A stretch of 64,000 nt of DNA from Rhizobium phaseoli (GCF_010668805.1 NZ_WUFT01000017.1:62001-126000), one strand, 5' to 3'. Numbered from the stretch's first letter, positions 9,494 through 17,800 are shown. Made by a program: numbers and translations. Notes: a model not told the origin generated them from the sequence alone.

Positions 9494-9580
9494 GATATGT
9501 CCGTTTTGCTGAGACGACGACCATGCAAAATAGCCTTTCCCGATGCAAGCACCAATGGCCTTTGTGCGCGCGTCGGGCTT

Positions 9581-10444
9581 TTATATTCCGTAAGCCTGCA
9601 TCACGTTGTCGCTCTCGGTTCCCCTGCCTTCGGCATCGGGGCTATTGTCGACGAGCCCGTGCCATGCATGATGCAAGCCTTCCCGCTCGTGTACGACGCG
9701 ATTACGCCCGAGCGCCTTGGCGAGATAGAGCGCCCGGTCAGCCGAAGCGTAGACCGCCTGCTTGTTGCGCCCGGCTGCGAGGTCGGCAACACCGCCGGAA
9801 ACGGTGATGCGGATATCGTGCCCCTCGGCCGCGATGGCGCCGCTTGCGATCCGGACTCGGACACCTTCGATGCGTTCCATCCGTGCCTCCAGCGGCTCGC
9901 CGGAGACGATAACGCCGAACTCCTCCCCACCCAACCGTGCGACGACGGACATCTCATCGAAGGCGGATATGAGCATCGCCGAGACCGCGGTGATGACGGC
10001 ATCGCCGCAGGCATGGCCGAAGCGATCGTTGATCGCCTTGAAGCGGTCGACGTCGAAAACAACAAGCGAGGCGTTGCCCTCGGTGTTTTCAAGCGCCTCT
10101 GTGAAAGCCCGCCGGTTCAATAATCCGGAGAGCGTGTCCGTTCGGCTGAGTTTTTCGAACTCCGCCCGCGACAGCGTCAGCTCATGCAGGGCAAAACCGG
10201 CGGCCAGCGACAGCATGCCGGAAACCATCCCGCCGACGAGCCAGGAAAAAATCGCTCCGAAGCCGACCGCGTGCGCGCTTGTCATCGGTAGCAGTCCGAA
10301 AAAGCCGAGCGGCGGGATCGCCAGCGAAATGACAACGCCGGAGAGAATGACTGCAAAAAAGCTCATCTTCAAAGCAAAAAGATAGACATTCCTGCGATGT
10401 TGAAAATTGCCGAAATCGGCCTGCAGCGACATCCAGTTTCTCAT
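9581..10444 (-). CDS. Membrane-anchored diguanylate cyclase (GGDEF)
   Basis: The 287-residue protein has two hydrophobic N-terminal segments (about residues 22-90) and a C-terminal GGDEF domain that should make cyclic di-GMP. The active-site signature is RLGGEEF, with GGEEF at residues 172-176, and the upstream SRTDTLSGLLNRRAF motif is intact. I see no RxxD product-inhibition site in the expected place (FDEM instead). The start at 10444 has an AGGAAGG ribosome site nine bases upstream; an in-frame start at 10474 has none. The gene lies on the same strand between the TIGR02117 gene and ureE, which is an odd place for a signalling enzyme. Confidence 0.85.
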   Translation of the reverse strand: MRNWMSLQADFGNFQHRRNVYLFALKMSFFAVILSGVVISLAIPPLGFFGLLPMTSAHAVGFGAIFSWLVGGMVSGMLSLAAGFALHELTLSRAEFEKLSRTDTLSGLLNRRAFTEALENTEGNASLVVFDVDRFKAINDRFGHACGDAVITAVSAMLISAFDEMSVVARLGGEEFGVIVSGEPLEARMERIEGVRVRIASGAIAAEGHDIRITVSGGVADLAAGRNKQAVYASADRALYLAKALGRNRVVHEREGLHHAWHGLVDNSPDAEGRGTESDNVMQAYGI

Positions 10445-10774
10445 GAGAATCGACCTTCCTGCCCGGCGTTTCAAGACATTGATAAGAGCCGAATTGCTGC
10501 GGGTGTCTTAATCGACTCGTTAAAATTCGAACGGTTTCGGACGATTAGGTGGACAGATTTTTTCTAGCAGGAGATGCAGCCTTCCAATCCCGGTATCGGA
10601 CAGCGCGAAGAGACAGTTAGGCGATTGATCTAAAACAACTTTACGAGATCCGGGGATGGGGCTGTTTCACAATGAACTATTTGGGGAAAACACCGGTTTC
10701 TACTGCGATTTTTACAACCAAATGGAGAGTTCCATTCACAATTCTTTTCAAGAGCCGAACGGCCATCGGCTGGA
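10445..10774. other. Intergenic region inside the urease block
   Basis: About 330 bases, clearly more AT-rich than its neighbours, between the cyclase start and the end of the TIGR02117 gene. It is the longest gap in the block and probably holds a promoter for the cyclase and perhaps for ureEFG. No convincing gene or terminator was seen. Confidence 0.5.
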
Positions 10775-11446
10775 TCAATTGTAGACAGCGAGAGACAAAC
10801 GTAATGATTGCGGTAGCGGGTTCCATAAGCCGGTCCTGAGCCCCGCCGAGCGGAGCGCGGCAGCCGTCCACGTGTTGCAGCCGACGAGAGCGTTGAAATA
10901 TCCCTTGGCCTCGAAGAACCGGTCGATTTCGCCGTAACCTGCATCCGGGATCGGCACCACCGAGCCCGTGTCGCGAACGAAGCTGTCTGAGATAAAATTG
11001 CGCAACCGCACCAATTGTTCGTCACTGACATCGAATGCCGCAAAGCTTGGCTGCGGCTCGGTGATATGACCGGCAAGGTCCACATGCAGCACCGAACGGT
11101 CAATCGTCAGCGCCCGCAACACCGGCAACGGCTTCAGCTCGGCCCAGGTCGGGGTTTCCAGATAGAAGGCCCGGCCGCCCCAGCCGACAATCAGCCATTC
11201 CGCATCCGGATGGCCGAGCGGAAAACCGTCATCGACGAGAAAGGAAAAGGCATCCCGCGTCTCCTCGTCGAGCGGAATGGCAATATCGGTGTGGATCGGT
11301 CCGGACAGCAGGAGAATCCGATGCGTCGCCGCCGCAGACGACGCCTTGACCGGAGCAATCAGCGGCCGGGGAATGAAGGTTCCGCAACCCACCAAAAGCA
11401 CAAGCAGGAATACGATCCGTAAAAGCCAGCGAATGCCTGTTCTCAT
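10775..11446 (-). CDS. Urease-region lipoprotein-like protein, TIGR02117/DUF2459
   Basis: This 223-residue protein is of the family found repeatedly next to urease genes (TIGR02117, DUF2459); its function is unknown. The N-terminus is a hydrophobic helix followed by LLVGCGTFIPRP, so it may be a lipoprotein or a membrane-anchored periplasmic protein. Family-like features visible are GPIHTDIAIPLD near residue 50, WLIVGWGGRAFYLETPTW near residue 85, and a conserved CNTWTAAALRSAGL block near residue 190. That block could carry a Cys/Asn active site, which is speculation. It follows ureC by 33 bases on the same strand. Confidence 0.85.
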   Translation of the reverse strand: MRTGIRWLLRIVFLLVLLVGCGTFIPRPLIAPVKASSAAATHRILLLSGPIHTDIAIPLDEETRDAFSFLVDDGFPLGHPDAEWLIVGWGGRAFYLETPTWAELKPLPVLRALTIDRSVLHVDLAGHITEPQPSFAAFDVSDEQLVRLRNFISDSFVRDTGSVVPIPDAGYGEIDRFFEAKGYFNALVGCNTWTAAALRSAGLRTGLWNPLPQSLRLSLAVYN

Positions 11447-11479
11447 CGGAACTGTCCGGGACGCACGGAGCGAGCCGGC

Positions 11480-13192
11480 CTAAAACAGGAAATAGCGCTG
11501 CGTCATCGGCAGCACGGTCGCCGGCTCGCAGGTCAGCAATTCGCCGTTTGCCCTGACCTCATAGGTCTCCGGATCGACCTCGATCTCGGGTGTCAAATCG
11601 TTATGGATCATCGATGCCTTGGAGATGCCGCCGCGCGTATTTTTCACCGCGACCAGTTGCTTGGCGACACCGAGCCGGCCCTTCAAGCCACCGTCGAGCG
11701 AGGCTTGGCTGACGAAGGTGACGGAGGAATTGGTGAGGCTCTTGCCGTAGGAGGCAAACATCGGCCGGTAGTGCACCGGCTGCGGCGTCGGGATCGAGGC
11801 GTTCGGATCGCCCATCGGTGCTGCCGCAATCGAGCCGCCGAGCAGCACCATGTCAGGCTTCACGCCGAAGAAGGCCGGATTCCAGAGCACCAGGTCGGCA
11901 CGCTTGCCGACTTCGACAGAGCCGATTTCATGGCTGAGGCCATGGGCGATCGCCGGGTTGATCGTATATTTGGCGATATAGCGGCGGACGCGGAAATTGT
12001 CGTTATCGCCCTTTTCCTCCTTCAGCCGGCCGCGCTGCCGCTTCATTTTGTCGGCCGTCTGCCAGGTCCGGATCGCCACCTCGCCGACGCGGCCCATGGC
12101 CTGGCTGTCGGACGAGATGATCGAGAAGGCGCCGATATCGTGCAGGATATCCTCGGCAGCGATCGTCTCCTTGCGGATGCGGCTTTCTGCAAAGGCGATA
12201 TCCTCGGGGATCGACGGCGACAGGTGATGGCAAACCATCAGCATGTCGAGATGTTCGGCGATGGTATTGACCGTATAGGGTCGGGTCGGATTGGTAGACG
12301 ACGGAATGACATTCGGCTGACCACAGATCTTGATGATGTCAGGCGCGTGCCCACCGCCCGCCCCTTCCGTGTGGAAAGCGTGGATGGTGCGGCCCTTGAT
12401 GGCGCCGATCGTATCTTCGACAAAGCCGCTTTCGTTCAGCGTATCGGTGTGGATCATCACTTGAACGTCATATTCGTCGGCGACCGACAGGCAGCAATCG
12501 ATGGCGCCCGGCGTCGTGCCCCAATCCTCGTGCAGCTTCAACGAGGTGGCGCCGGCCAGCACCATCTCGGTCAGCGCTCCCGGCAACGAGGCATTGCCCT
12601 TGCCGGCAAAGGCGAGGTTCATCGGGAAGGCGTCGGCCGCTTCGATCATGCGCGCCAGATGCCATGGACCGGGCGTGCAAGTGGTGGCGAGCGTGCCGTG
12701 CGCCGGCCCCGTGCCGCCGCCGAGCATGCAGGTCATGCCTGACATCAGCGCTTCCTCGATCTGCTGCGGCGCGATGAAGTGGATATGGCTGTCCATGCCA
12801 CCAGCAGTGACGATCTTGCCTTCGGCGGCGATCGCCTCCGTGCCCGGACCGACGATGATATTGACGCCAGGCTGCATATCCGGATTGCCCGCCTTGCCGA
12901 TCGCAACGATGCGCCCGTCCTTAAGCCCGATATCGGCCTTGTAGACGCCGGAGTGATCGACGATCACCGCATTGGTGATGACGGTATCGACCGCACCATC
13001 CGCCCGCGTCACCTGGCTCTGGCCCATGCCGTCACGAATGACCTTGCCGCCGCCGAACTTCACCTCCTCGCCATAGGTGGTGAAATCCTTCTCGATCTCG
13101 ATGAAGAGTTCCGTATCCGCAAGGCGCACCTTGTCCCCGGTGGTCGGTCCGAACATGCCGGCATAGGCGGCGCGCGAGATCTTGTAGGGCAT
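11480..13192 (-). CDS. ureC: Urease alpha subunit UreC
   Basis: This 570-residue catalytic subunit hydrolyses urea to ammonia and carbamate. The di-nickel site is readable: HIHFIAPQQ supplies the first two histidines (family positions 134/136), LKLHEDWGTT the carbamylated lysine and a histidine (217/219), MIHTDTLNE the next histidine, and FHTEGAGGGHAPD another. CHHLSPSIPEDIAFAESRIRKETIAAED is the mobile flap with the catalytic histidine (320). The length matches bacterial UreC. It starts 3 bases after the stop of the GT29-like gene, so translation is probably coupled. Confidence 0.99.
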   Translation of the reverse strand: MPYKISRAAYAGMFGPTTGDKVRLADTELFIEIEKDFTTYGEEVKFGGGKVIRDGMGQSQVTRADGAVDTVITNAVIVDHSGVYKADIGLKDGRIVAIGKAGNPDMQPGVNIIVGPGTEAIAAEGKIVTAGGMDSHIHFIAPQQIEEALMSGMTCMLGGGTGPAHGTLATTCTPGPWHLARMIEAADAFPMNLAFAGKGNASLPGALTEMVLAGATSLKLHEDWGTTPGAIDCCLSVADEYDVQVMIHTDTLNESGFVEDTIGAIKGRTIHAFHTEGAGGGHAPDIIKICGQPNVIPSSTNPTRPYTVNTIAEHLDMLMVCHHLSPSIPEDIAFAESRIRKETIAAEDILHDIGAFSIISSDSQAMGRVGEVAIRTWQTADKMKRQRGRLKEEKGDNDNFRVRRYIAKYTINPAIAHGLSHEIGSVEVGKRADLVLWNPAFFGVKPDMVLLGGSIAAAPMGDPNASIPTPQPVHYRPMFASYGKSLTNSSVTFVSQASLDGGLKGRLGVAKQLVAVKNTRGGISKASMIHNDLTPEIEVDPETYEVRANGELLTCEPATVLPMTQRYFLF

Positions 13193-13195
13193 CCA

Positions 13196-13834
13196 TCAGA
13201 CTCCGTGGGAGGAAGAGATAAGCGTTTCCCCGCTAAGCCGCTTGAGGCGGCCCGCGGCGATATAGGCATCGACAAGCTGTTTTTCGGCCGCAAACGGGTG
13301 CCATTCCCAGCCGACATGACCGAAGCCGGCAAGCGTCACCTCGGCCTCGGAATATGTGTTCAGCACCTCGGCAATGACGATCAAGCCGCTGCTCGGCACG
13401 ACATAGGGCGCCGGCGCAAAAGCCGACAGCGAGGCATCGACAGCCTCGTGGACCGACTTGCCGATGACGACATGCATCTTGCCGGTCTCAGCGCAGAAGG
13501 CAGTGAATTCATCCGTATAATCGTCGCAGAAATCGTCGAGATCAGGATGCGAGACGGCAAGCGGCGCTCGCATCGCGGCAAACTTTTCCGGGTCGCGCAC
13601 GCTCCAGATTTCGCCGGCCGAAACCACGCCGGGATGGGCACGCCATTGCGGCGAACCGAGCATCGCCTTTGCCGGCCTACCGGTGTTGCAGACGGCAACG
13701 GCATCGGTGCGGCTGCCGCCCACGCCGTAGGAACGGCAATCATTGAAACGGATAACGAAATCGGCGGCATCGATGACACCTGCCTCTGTCTCTGCGACCT
13801 CGCCATTGCCGACGATCATGATCTTCCTGATCAC
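13196..13834 (-). CDS. Urease operon accessory protein with GT29 (sialyltransferase)-like motifs
   Basis: This 212-residue protein corresponds to what is usually named only 'urease operon accessory protein' in rhizobia. Its sequence carries GT29-like elements in the right order. An L-motif-like stretch lies at residues 6-31 (MIVGNG...IDAADFVIRFN) and an S-motif-like stretch at residues 147-173 (PSSGL...VTLAGFGH). An exact HX4E motif follows at residues 179-184, as in sialylmotif VS. There is no signal peptide or membrane segment, so it looks cytoplasmic. It sits 3 bases before ureC and 1 base after the LprI-like gene. Donor and acceptor are unknown, and the link to urease is positional only. 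Confidence 0.8.
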   Translation of the reverse strand: MIRKIMIVGNGEVAETEAGVIDAADFVIRFNDCRSYGVGGSRTDAVAVCNTGRPAKAMLGSPQWRAHPGVVSAGEIWSVRDPEKFAAMRAPLAVSHPDLDDFCDDYTDEFTAFCAETGKMHVVIGKSVHEAVDASLSAFAPAPYVVPSSGLIVIAEVLNTYSEAEVTLAGFGHVGWEWHPFAAEKQLVDAYIAAGRLKRLSGETLISSSHGV

Positions 13835-13835
13835 C

Positions 13836-14243
13836 TTAGTTGCTCATCGTATCTTCGAGTTCTTTCAGCTCTTTCGTGCGTTTGTCCGTCACATCGGCCA
13901 GGCATCCGGCGACCAGCATCGGCTCCATCGTGCCGCCGCGGGCCTGAAAGCCGAAGGCATCGCATTCGGCATCGCGATAATCGATCCAGGCGCGCTGCGC
14001 CTTGACCAGCGCCTGTTCCGCACCCTTCATGTCGCCATCCAGGTCCTTGTCGATCGCCATCATGGCGGCACGCGTCTTCTTGTATTGCGCATTCAGCGCC
14101 TTGTCGGCGGTCTCGTGACGCGCCGCCTCGCACGAGGTCATGTCCGATTGCGTCTTCGGATTCTGGCAATCGATATCCTGAGCAAAGGCGTGACCTGCCG
14201 CCAGCAGCATCGCCGCCCCGATAAGGCAAATGTTCAAGCGCAT
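13836..14243 (-). CDS. Secreted LprI/DUF1311-family protein
   Basis: This 135-residue protein has a signal peptide (MRLNICLIGAAMLLAAGHAFAQ). The mature domain has DUF1311 (lysozyme inhibitor LprI-like) features: DCQNPKTQSDMTSCEA near the N-terminus, LNAQYKKTRAAM, AQRAWIDYRDAECDAF near residue 90, and a last Cys in VAGCLADVTDKRT. Four cysteines fit two disulfides. Family members are periplasmic; some inhibit lysozyme, many have no known role. It lies in the urease operon 12 bases after ureB and 1 base before the GT29-like gene. Confidence 0.85.
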   Translation of the reverse strand: MRLNICLIGAAMLLAAGHAFAQDIDCQNPKTQSDMTSCEAARHETADKALNAQYKKTRAAMMAIDKDLDGDMKGAEQALVKAQRAWIDYRDAECDAFGFQARGGTMEPMLVAGCLADVTDKRTKELKELEDTMSN

Positions 14244-14255
14244 GCGCCTCTCCCG

Positions 14256-14561
14256 CTAAAGCTTGCCCATTACCAGCTGACGGAAACCATAGACTTCGCG
14301 CTTGCCGGAAAGCGGGATGAGCGTCACCGAACGCGTCTGTCCCGGCTCGAAGCGCACCGCCGTTCCCGCCGGAATATCGAGCCGCTTGCCATGCGCTGCC
14401 GCGCGATCGAAGGAAAGCCCGGCATTGGTCTCGGCGAAATGATAGTGGCTGCCGACCTGCACCGGCCGGTCGCCCGTATTGGAAACCTCCAGCGTCACGG
14501 TCGGCGCGCCGGCATTCAGTTCGATGTCGCCGCTTGCGGCAATGATCTCGCCCGGAATCAT
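14256..14561 (-). CDS. ureB: Urease beta subunit UreB
   Basis: This 101-residue structural subunit forms the urease core with UreA and UreC. MIPGEIIAASGDIELNAG at the N-terminus, GDRPVQVGSHYHFAETN near residue 32 and GKREVYGFRQLVMGKL at the end are family hallmarks. It is a separate gene, as in most bacterial ureases. It lies 10 bases after the DUF1272 gene. Confidence 0.98.
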   Translation of the reverse strand: MIPGEIIAASGDIELNAGAPTVTLEVSNTGDRPVQVGSHYHFAETNAGLSFDRAAAHGKRLDIPAGTAVRFEPGQTRSVTLIPLSGKREVYGFRQLVMGKL

Positions 14562-14571
14562 CTCGTCCTCC

Positions 14572-14823
14572 CTAAGCCGCCTTGGGCGCGCAGCCCTCGG
14601 CCTTCAGCACGCGTTTCGTCGACCCCGGATTTTTGGCGAGCATCGCCGCGGGCCGGATAGGCCTTGCAACAAGATTGCCGCCGCAATTCGGGCAGACGCC
14701 CTTCAGCACGTCTCCGACGCAATCGGCGCAGAAGGTGCATTCATAGGTGCAGATCCGTGCCTCAGTGCTCTCCGGCGGCAAATCCTTGTCGCAGCATTCG
14801 CAATTGGGCCTGAGCTCGAGCAT
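14572..14823 (-). CDS. DUF1272 zinc-ribbon protein
   Basis: This 83-residue cytoplasmic protein is rich in paired cysteines: CECC near residue 8, CTYECTFCADC near residues 25-35 and CPNCGG near residue 43. This resembles a RING or double zinc-ribbon fold and matches DUF1272. The start at 14823 precedes the conserved MLELRPNCECCDKDLP opening; a longer frame reaches back into ureA sequence and was rejected. It sits between ureA and ureB with about 10-base spacing, which places it firmly in the operon. Function is unknown; metal binding, possibly nickel or zinc, is inference. Confidence 0.85.
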   Translation of the reverse strand: MLELRPNCECCDKDLPPESTEARICTYECTFCADCVGDVLKGVCPNCGGNLVARPIRPAAMLAKNPGSTKRVLKAEGCAPKAA

Positions 14824-14833
14824 ATCGGTCTCC

Positions 14834-15136
14834 CTACCGGATCGGTTCGTGCACGGTGACGAGCTTGGTTCCATCAGGAAAGGTCGCCTCCACCTGCACG
14901 TCATGGATCATCTCGGCAATCCCCTCCATCACCTGATCGCGACCGATCACATGGGCGCCGGCCTCCATCAGCTCGGCGACCGGCCGGCCATCACGGGCGC
15001 CTTCGACGACGAAATCGCTGATCAGCGCGATCGCTTCCGGGTAGTTCAGCTTGACGCCGCGCTCCAGCCGCCGCCGGGCCACCATCGCCGCCATCGATAT
15101 CAGCAGCTTGTCTTTTTCTCTCGGAGTGAGGTTCAT
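14834..15136 (-). CDS. ureA: Urease gamma subunit UreA
   Basis: This 100-residue subunit opens with MNLTPREKDKLLISMAAMVA, the invariant UreA start. It continues with LNYPEAIALISDFVVEGARDG and ends with FPDGTKLVTVHEPIR. Length and sequence match the family exactly. It starts 20 bases after ureD. Confidence 0.99.
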   Translation of the reverse strand: MNLTPREKDKLLISMAAMVARRRLERGVKLNYPEAIALISDFVVEGARDGRPVAELMEAGAHVIGRDQVMEGIAEMIHDVQVEATFPDGTKLVTVHEPIR

Positions 15137-15156
15137 CGTCTACCTGCCTATTGAAC

Positions 15157-15978
15157 TCATAGATTCCAGACTTTCGGCACAGGCGCACCATTGCGCAAGG
15201 CGGAAATGACCGGGATCAGGATTTTTCTAAGGGCAAAGCCGTCGGCCGCCGCAAGGCGGACGACGAGCTTGCCATCCCAGGCGCTCGCACCACCCATCGC
15301 GCCTTCGACGAGCGGCCGCACCTTGCCGAGATAGGCCTCCGAAAGCGGCCCGGCATAAAGCAACGTCGCAAAGGCCACCTGTCCGCCAAGCACCGCCTGC
15401 CGCGCCGCCAGCGCCGAGACACCCTCGGAAAGTCTGAGCTCGTCGGCGTGGACCAGTTGACCCGAGCGTCGGACGCGCCAGCGGTCACGAAACAGCCCGG
15501 TTTCCACCGTCTCACCCATCGCCTTGCGGCCGAGCAATACAGCTTCGACGGCCAAAAATTCGGAGCCTTCGTCAAGATCGACATCCAGTCGCCGGAAAAG
15601 TGCGGCCCGATCGAAGAGGATCGTTTCCTGCGGCAGCCAGTCGACCCGGGCTTGGGCTCCGACCTTGATGCTGGTCGTCACCTCGGCCGTTCCGGCCGAG
15701 GCCCTGTAGATCTTCTCGCAGGCCTGGGTGGTGACGTCGATGCGCGTGCCCGCTCCGGCCTCAACGCTCCAATCCATCCGATCGCCGCCGGTCAATCCAC
15801 CAGCGGTGTTGATGATGACGGCTTCCATCGAGGCATCAAACGTATCGGGCAGGCGGATCTTCGCCGCGCCATCCTGATAGAGTTCACGCAGACGCGTGCG
15901 GCCGTCAAACAGCTTTGCCGCCAGATGCCCGCGTCCCTCCGCTCTTTGCGGTCTCGTCCCTGCCGCCGCAATCGTCAT
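15157..15978 (-). CDS. ureD: Urease accessory protein UreD
   Basis: This 273-residue accessory protein binds apo-urease and recruits UreF and UreG for nickel loading. Conserved blocks are INTAGGLTGGDRMDWSVEAGAG near residue 58, TTQACEKIYRAS near residue 84 and WLPQETILFDRA near residue 116. The chosen start at 15978 has an AAGGG site five bases upstream and gives the usual length; the frame is open to 16068, but the extra 30 residues are not UreD-like. It follows urtE by about 150 bases on the same strand, linking urea import to hydrolysis. Confidence 0.95.
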   Translation of the reverse strand: MTIAAAGTRPQRAEGRGHLAAKLFDGRTRLRELYQDGAAKIRLPDTFDASMEAVIINTAGGLTGGDRMDWSVEAGAGTRIDVTTQACEKIYRASAGTAEVTTSIKVGAQARVDWLPQETILFDRAALFRRLDVDLDEGSEFLAVEAVLLGRKAMGETVETGLFRDRWRVRRSGQLVHADELRLSEGVSALAARQAVLGGQVAFATLLYAGPLSEAYLGKVRPLVEGAMGGASAWDGKLVVRLAAADGFALRKILIPVISALRNGAPVPKVWNL

Positions 15979-16128
15979 ACCGTCCCTTTCGGTCGCGCCA
16001 TCGGTCTCATTCAATCGCACGGATAACGCAAAGCAAGCAATTCCCATGCCGCCCATGGACACCCGCAACGGACCTGGAAGATTTGAAAGGGCGCCGCACC
16101 ATCTGCCAAAAAATACAGCATTTGCCGA

Positions 16129-16824
16129 TCAAACGGTCAGATGGCGACGAGCCTCCGGCGTATCCAGCGTTTCGGCAAGGCCTTCATGCACGATCTCGCC
16201 GCGATCCATGATGTAGACGTAATCGGCAAGCTCCCGGCAGAAGTCGAGATATTGTTCGACGAGCAGGATCGCCATGCCGGTGGAATCGCGGAGATAACGG
16301 ATCGCCCGGCCGATATCCTTGATGATCGAAGGCTGAATGCCCTCGGTCGGCTCGTCGAGCACGAGAATCCGAGGCCGGGTCACCATGGCGCGACCGATCG
16401 CCAGCTGCTGCTGCTGGCCGCCGGAAAGATCGCCGCCGCGACGTGACAACATCGACTTCAGCACCGGGAAGAGACTGAAGATGTCGTCGGGAATATTCCG
16501 ATCGCGGCGGCCAAGCGGCGCAAAGCCGGTTTCGAGATTTTCCTTGACCGTCAGCAGCGGGAAAATTTCCCGCCCCTGCGGCACATAGCCGATGCCCTGC
16601 TTGGCGCGGGCAAAGGGCGGCAGGCCGTTCAGCCGGGTATCGTTGAAGGTGACGGTGCCGGCCGACAGCGGGTGCTGGCCGGTCACGGCGCGCAGAAGTG
16701 AACTCTTGCCGACGCCGTTGCGCCCCAGTACGCAGGTGATCTTTCCCATCTCCGCCTTGATGGAGATGCCACGCAGCGCCTGGGCGGCGCCGTAGTGCAG
16801 GTTTGCGTTTTCGACTGTCAGCAT
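16129..16824 (-). CDS. urtE: Urea ABC transporter ATPase UrtE
   Basis: This 231-residue LivF-like ATPase has Walker A GRNGVGKSS near residue 37, signature LSGGQQQQLAIGRAM, Walker B ILVLDEPTEGIQPS and the H-loop LLVEQYLDF. The start at 16824 has an AGGAGA site seven bases upstream. The frame runs on upstream, but only through the inverted-repeat region. EGIQPSII following Walker B is typical of UrtE rather than LivF. UrtE and UrtD power the UrtBC channel. Unlike the rest of the operon, it is separated from urtD by 220 bases that hold a palindromic repeat. Confidence 0.95.
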   Translation of the reverse strand: MLTVENANLHYGAAQALRGISIKAEMGKITCVLGRNGVGKSSLLRAVTGQHPLSAGTVTFNDTRLNGLPPFARAKQGIGYVPQGREIFPLLTVKENLETGFAPLGRRDRNIPDDIFSLFPVLKSMLSRRGGDLSGGQQQQLAIGRAMVTRPRILVLDEPTEGIQPSIIKDIGRAIRYLRDSTGMAILLVEQYLDFCRELADYVYIMDRGEIVHEGLAETLDTPEARRHLTV

Positions 16825-16860
16825 GATGCCGTCTCCTGAATCTTTGTGGGTCCCAAAAAG

Positions 16861-17012
16861 ACCCCTCCCCAACCCCTGCCCACAAGGGAGAGGGACAAAC
16901 TCGGAGCGACCGTCCCCCTTTCCAGGAGACCATAAGAAAGCTGGCAATCGTAGCGACGCGCGAGCGCCCAGGTTAAGCCCCTCCCCCTTGTGGGGAGGGG
17001 TTGGGGAGGGGT
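16861..17012. repeat. 34-bp inverted repeat between urtD and urtE
   Basis: Arms at 16861-16894 and 16979-17012 are reverse complements with about two mismatches, separated by 84 bases. They consist of C-rich and G-rich blocks around CCCCTCCCC and CACAAGGG. On RNA this would form a very stable hairpin between two operon genes. The form recalls REP-like intergenic palindromes common in rhizobia, but copy number cannot be judged here. Confidence 0.85.
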
Positions 17013-17044
17013 GACACACCCACCAACATTCAATCGACGCATCA

Positions 17045-17800
17045 TCACCGCCCCAGATAATTCTCGATCACCTTCGGATCCGAGCTGACGAAATCGATCG
17101 ATCCCTCAGCCAGCACCGAGCCTTCCGCAAGGCACGTCACCTTGACGCCGAGGTCGCGGATGAAGCCCATGTCGTGCTCGACGACGACGACCGAACGGGT
17201 CCGGGCGATATCCTTGAGCAGGATTGCCGTCTCAGCCGTCTCCGCATCCGTCATCCCGGCCACCGGTTCGTCGACCAGCAGCAGCTTCGGCTCCTGCGCC
17301 AGCAGCATGCCGATCTCCAGCCATTGCTTCTGCCCATGCGAGAGGTTGGCGGCGAATTCGTCGCGGCGGTGCGTCAGCCGCACCGTTTCCAGGATTTCTT
17401 CGATGCGTGCCTTGTCTTCACCCGAAAGCCGATAGAACAGCGTCGAGAACACGCCGCGGCGCCGGTTCAGCGCCAGTTCCAGATTGTCCCACACCGTATG
17501 ACTTTCGAAGACGGTCGGCTTCTGGAACTTGCGACCGATGCCAAGCTCGGCGATATCGGCCTCATCCTTCCTGGTGAGGTCGATCGTGCCATTGAAAAAC
17601 ACCTCGCCCTCATCGGGCCTGGTCTTGCCGGTGATGATGTCCATCATCGTGGTCTTGCCGGCGCCGTTCGGGCCGATGATGGCGCGCAGTTCGCCGGGCG
17701 CGATGACGATCGACAGCGAATTCAGCGCCTTGAAGCCGTCGAAGGAAACCGAGACGCCGTTGAGATAAAGCACGCTGGTGGGTTTGACGTCCGGGATCAT
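17045..17800 (-). CDS. urtD: Urea ABC transporter ATPase UrtD
   Basis: This 251-residue LivG-like ATPase has Walker A GPNGAGKTT near residue 45, signature LSHGQKQWLEIGMLL, Walker B LLLVDEPVAGMTDAE and H-loop VVEHDM. The HGQKQWLEI signature is typical of UrtD. The start at 17800 carries a GGAG site and follows the urtC stop by 5 bases; the longer frame upstream lies within urtC. The protein should pair with UrtE on the cytoplasmic face of the UrtB-UrtC channel. Confidence 0.95.
   Translation of the reverse strand: MIPDVKPTSVLYLNGVSVSFDGFKALNSLSIVIAPGELRAIIGPNGAGKTTMMDIITGKTRPDEGEVFFNGTIDLTRKDEADIAELGIGRKFQKPTVFESHTVWDNLELALNRRRGVFSTLFYRLSGEDKARIEEILETVRLTHRRDEFAANLSHGQKQWLEIGMLLAQEPKLLLVDEPVAGMTDAETAETAILLKDIARTRSVVVVEHDMGFIRDLGVKVTCLAEGSVLAEGSIDFVSSDPKVIENYLGR

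Noticed and set aside
11603..12742. 379-codon plus-strand ORF opposite ureC
   Set aside because: Antisense shadow of a high-GC gene; ureC is unmistakable on the other strand and the shadow has no recognisable domain.
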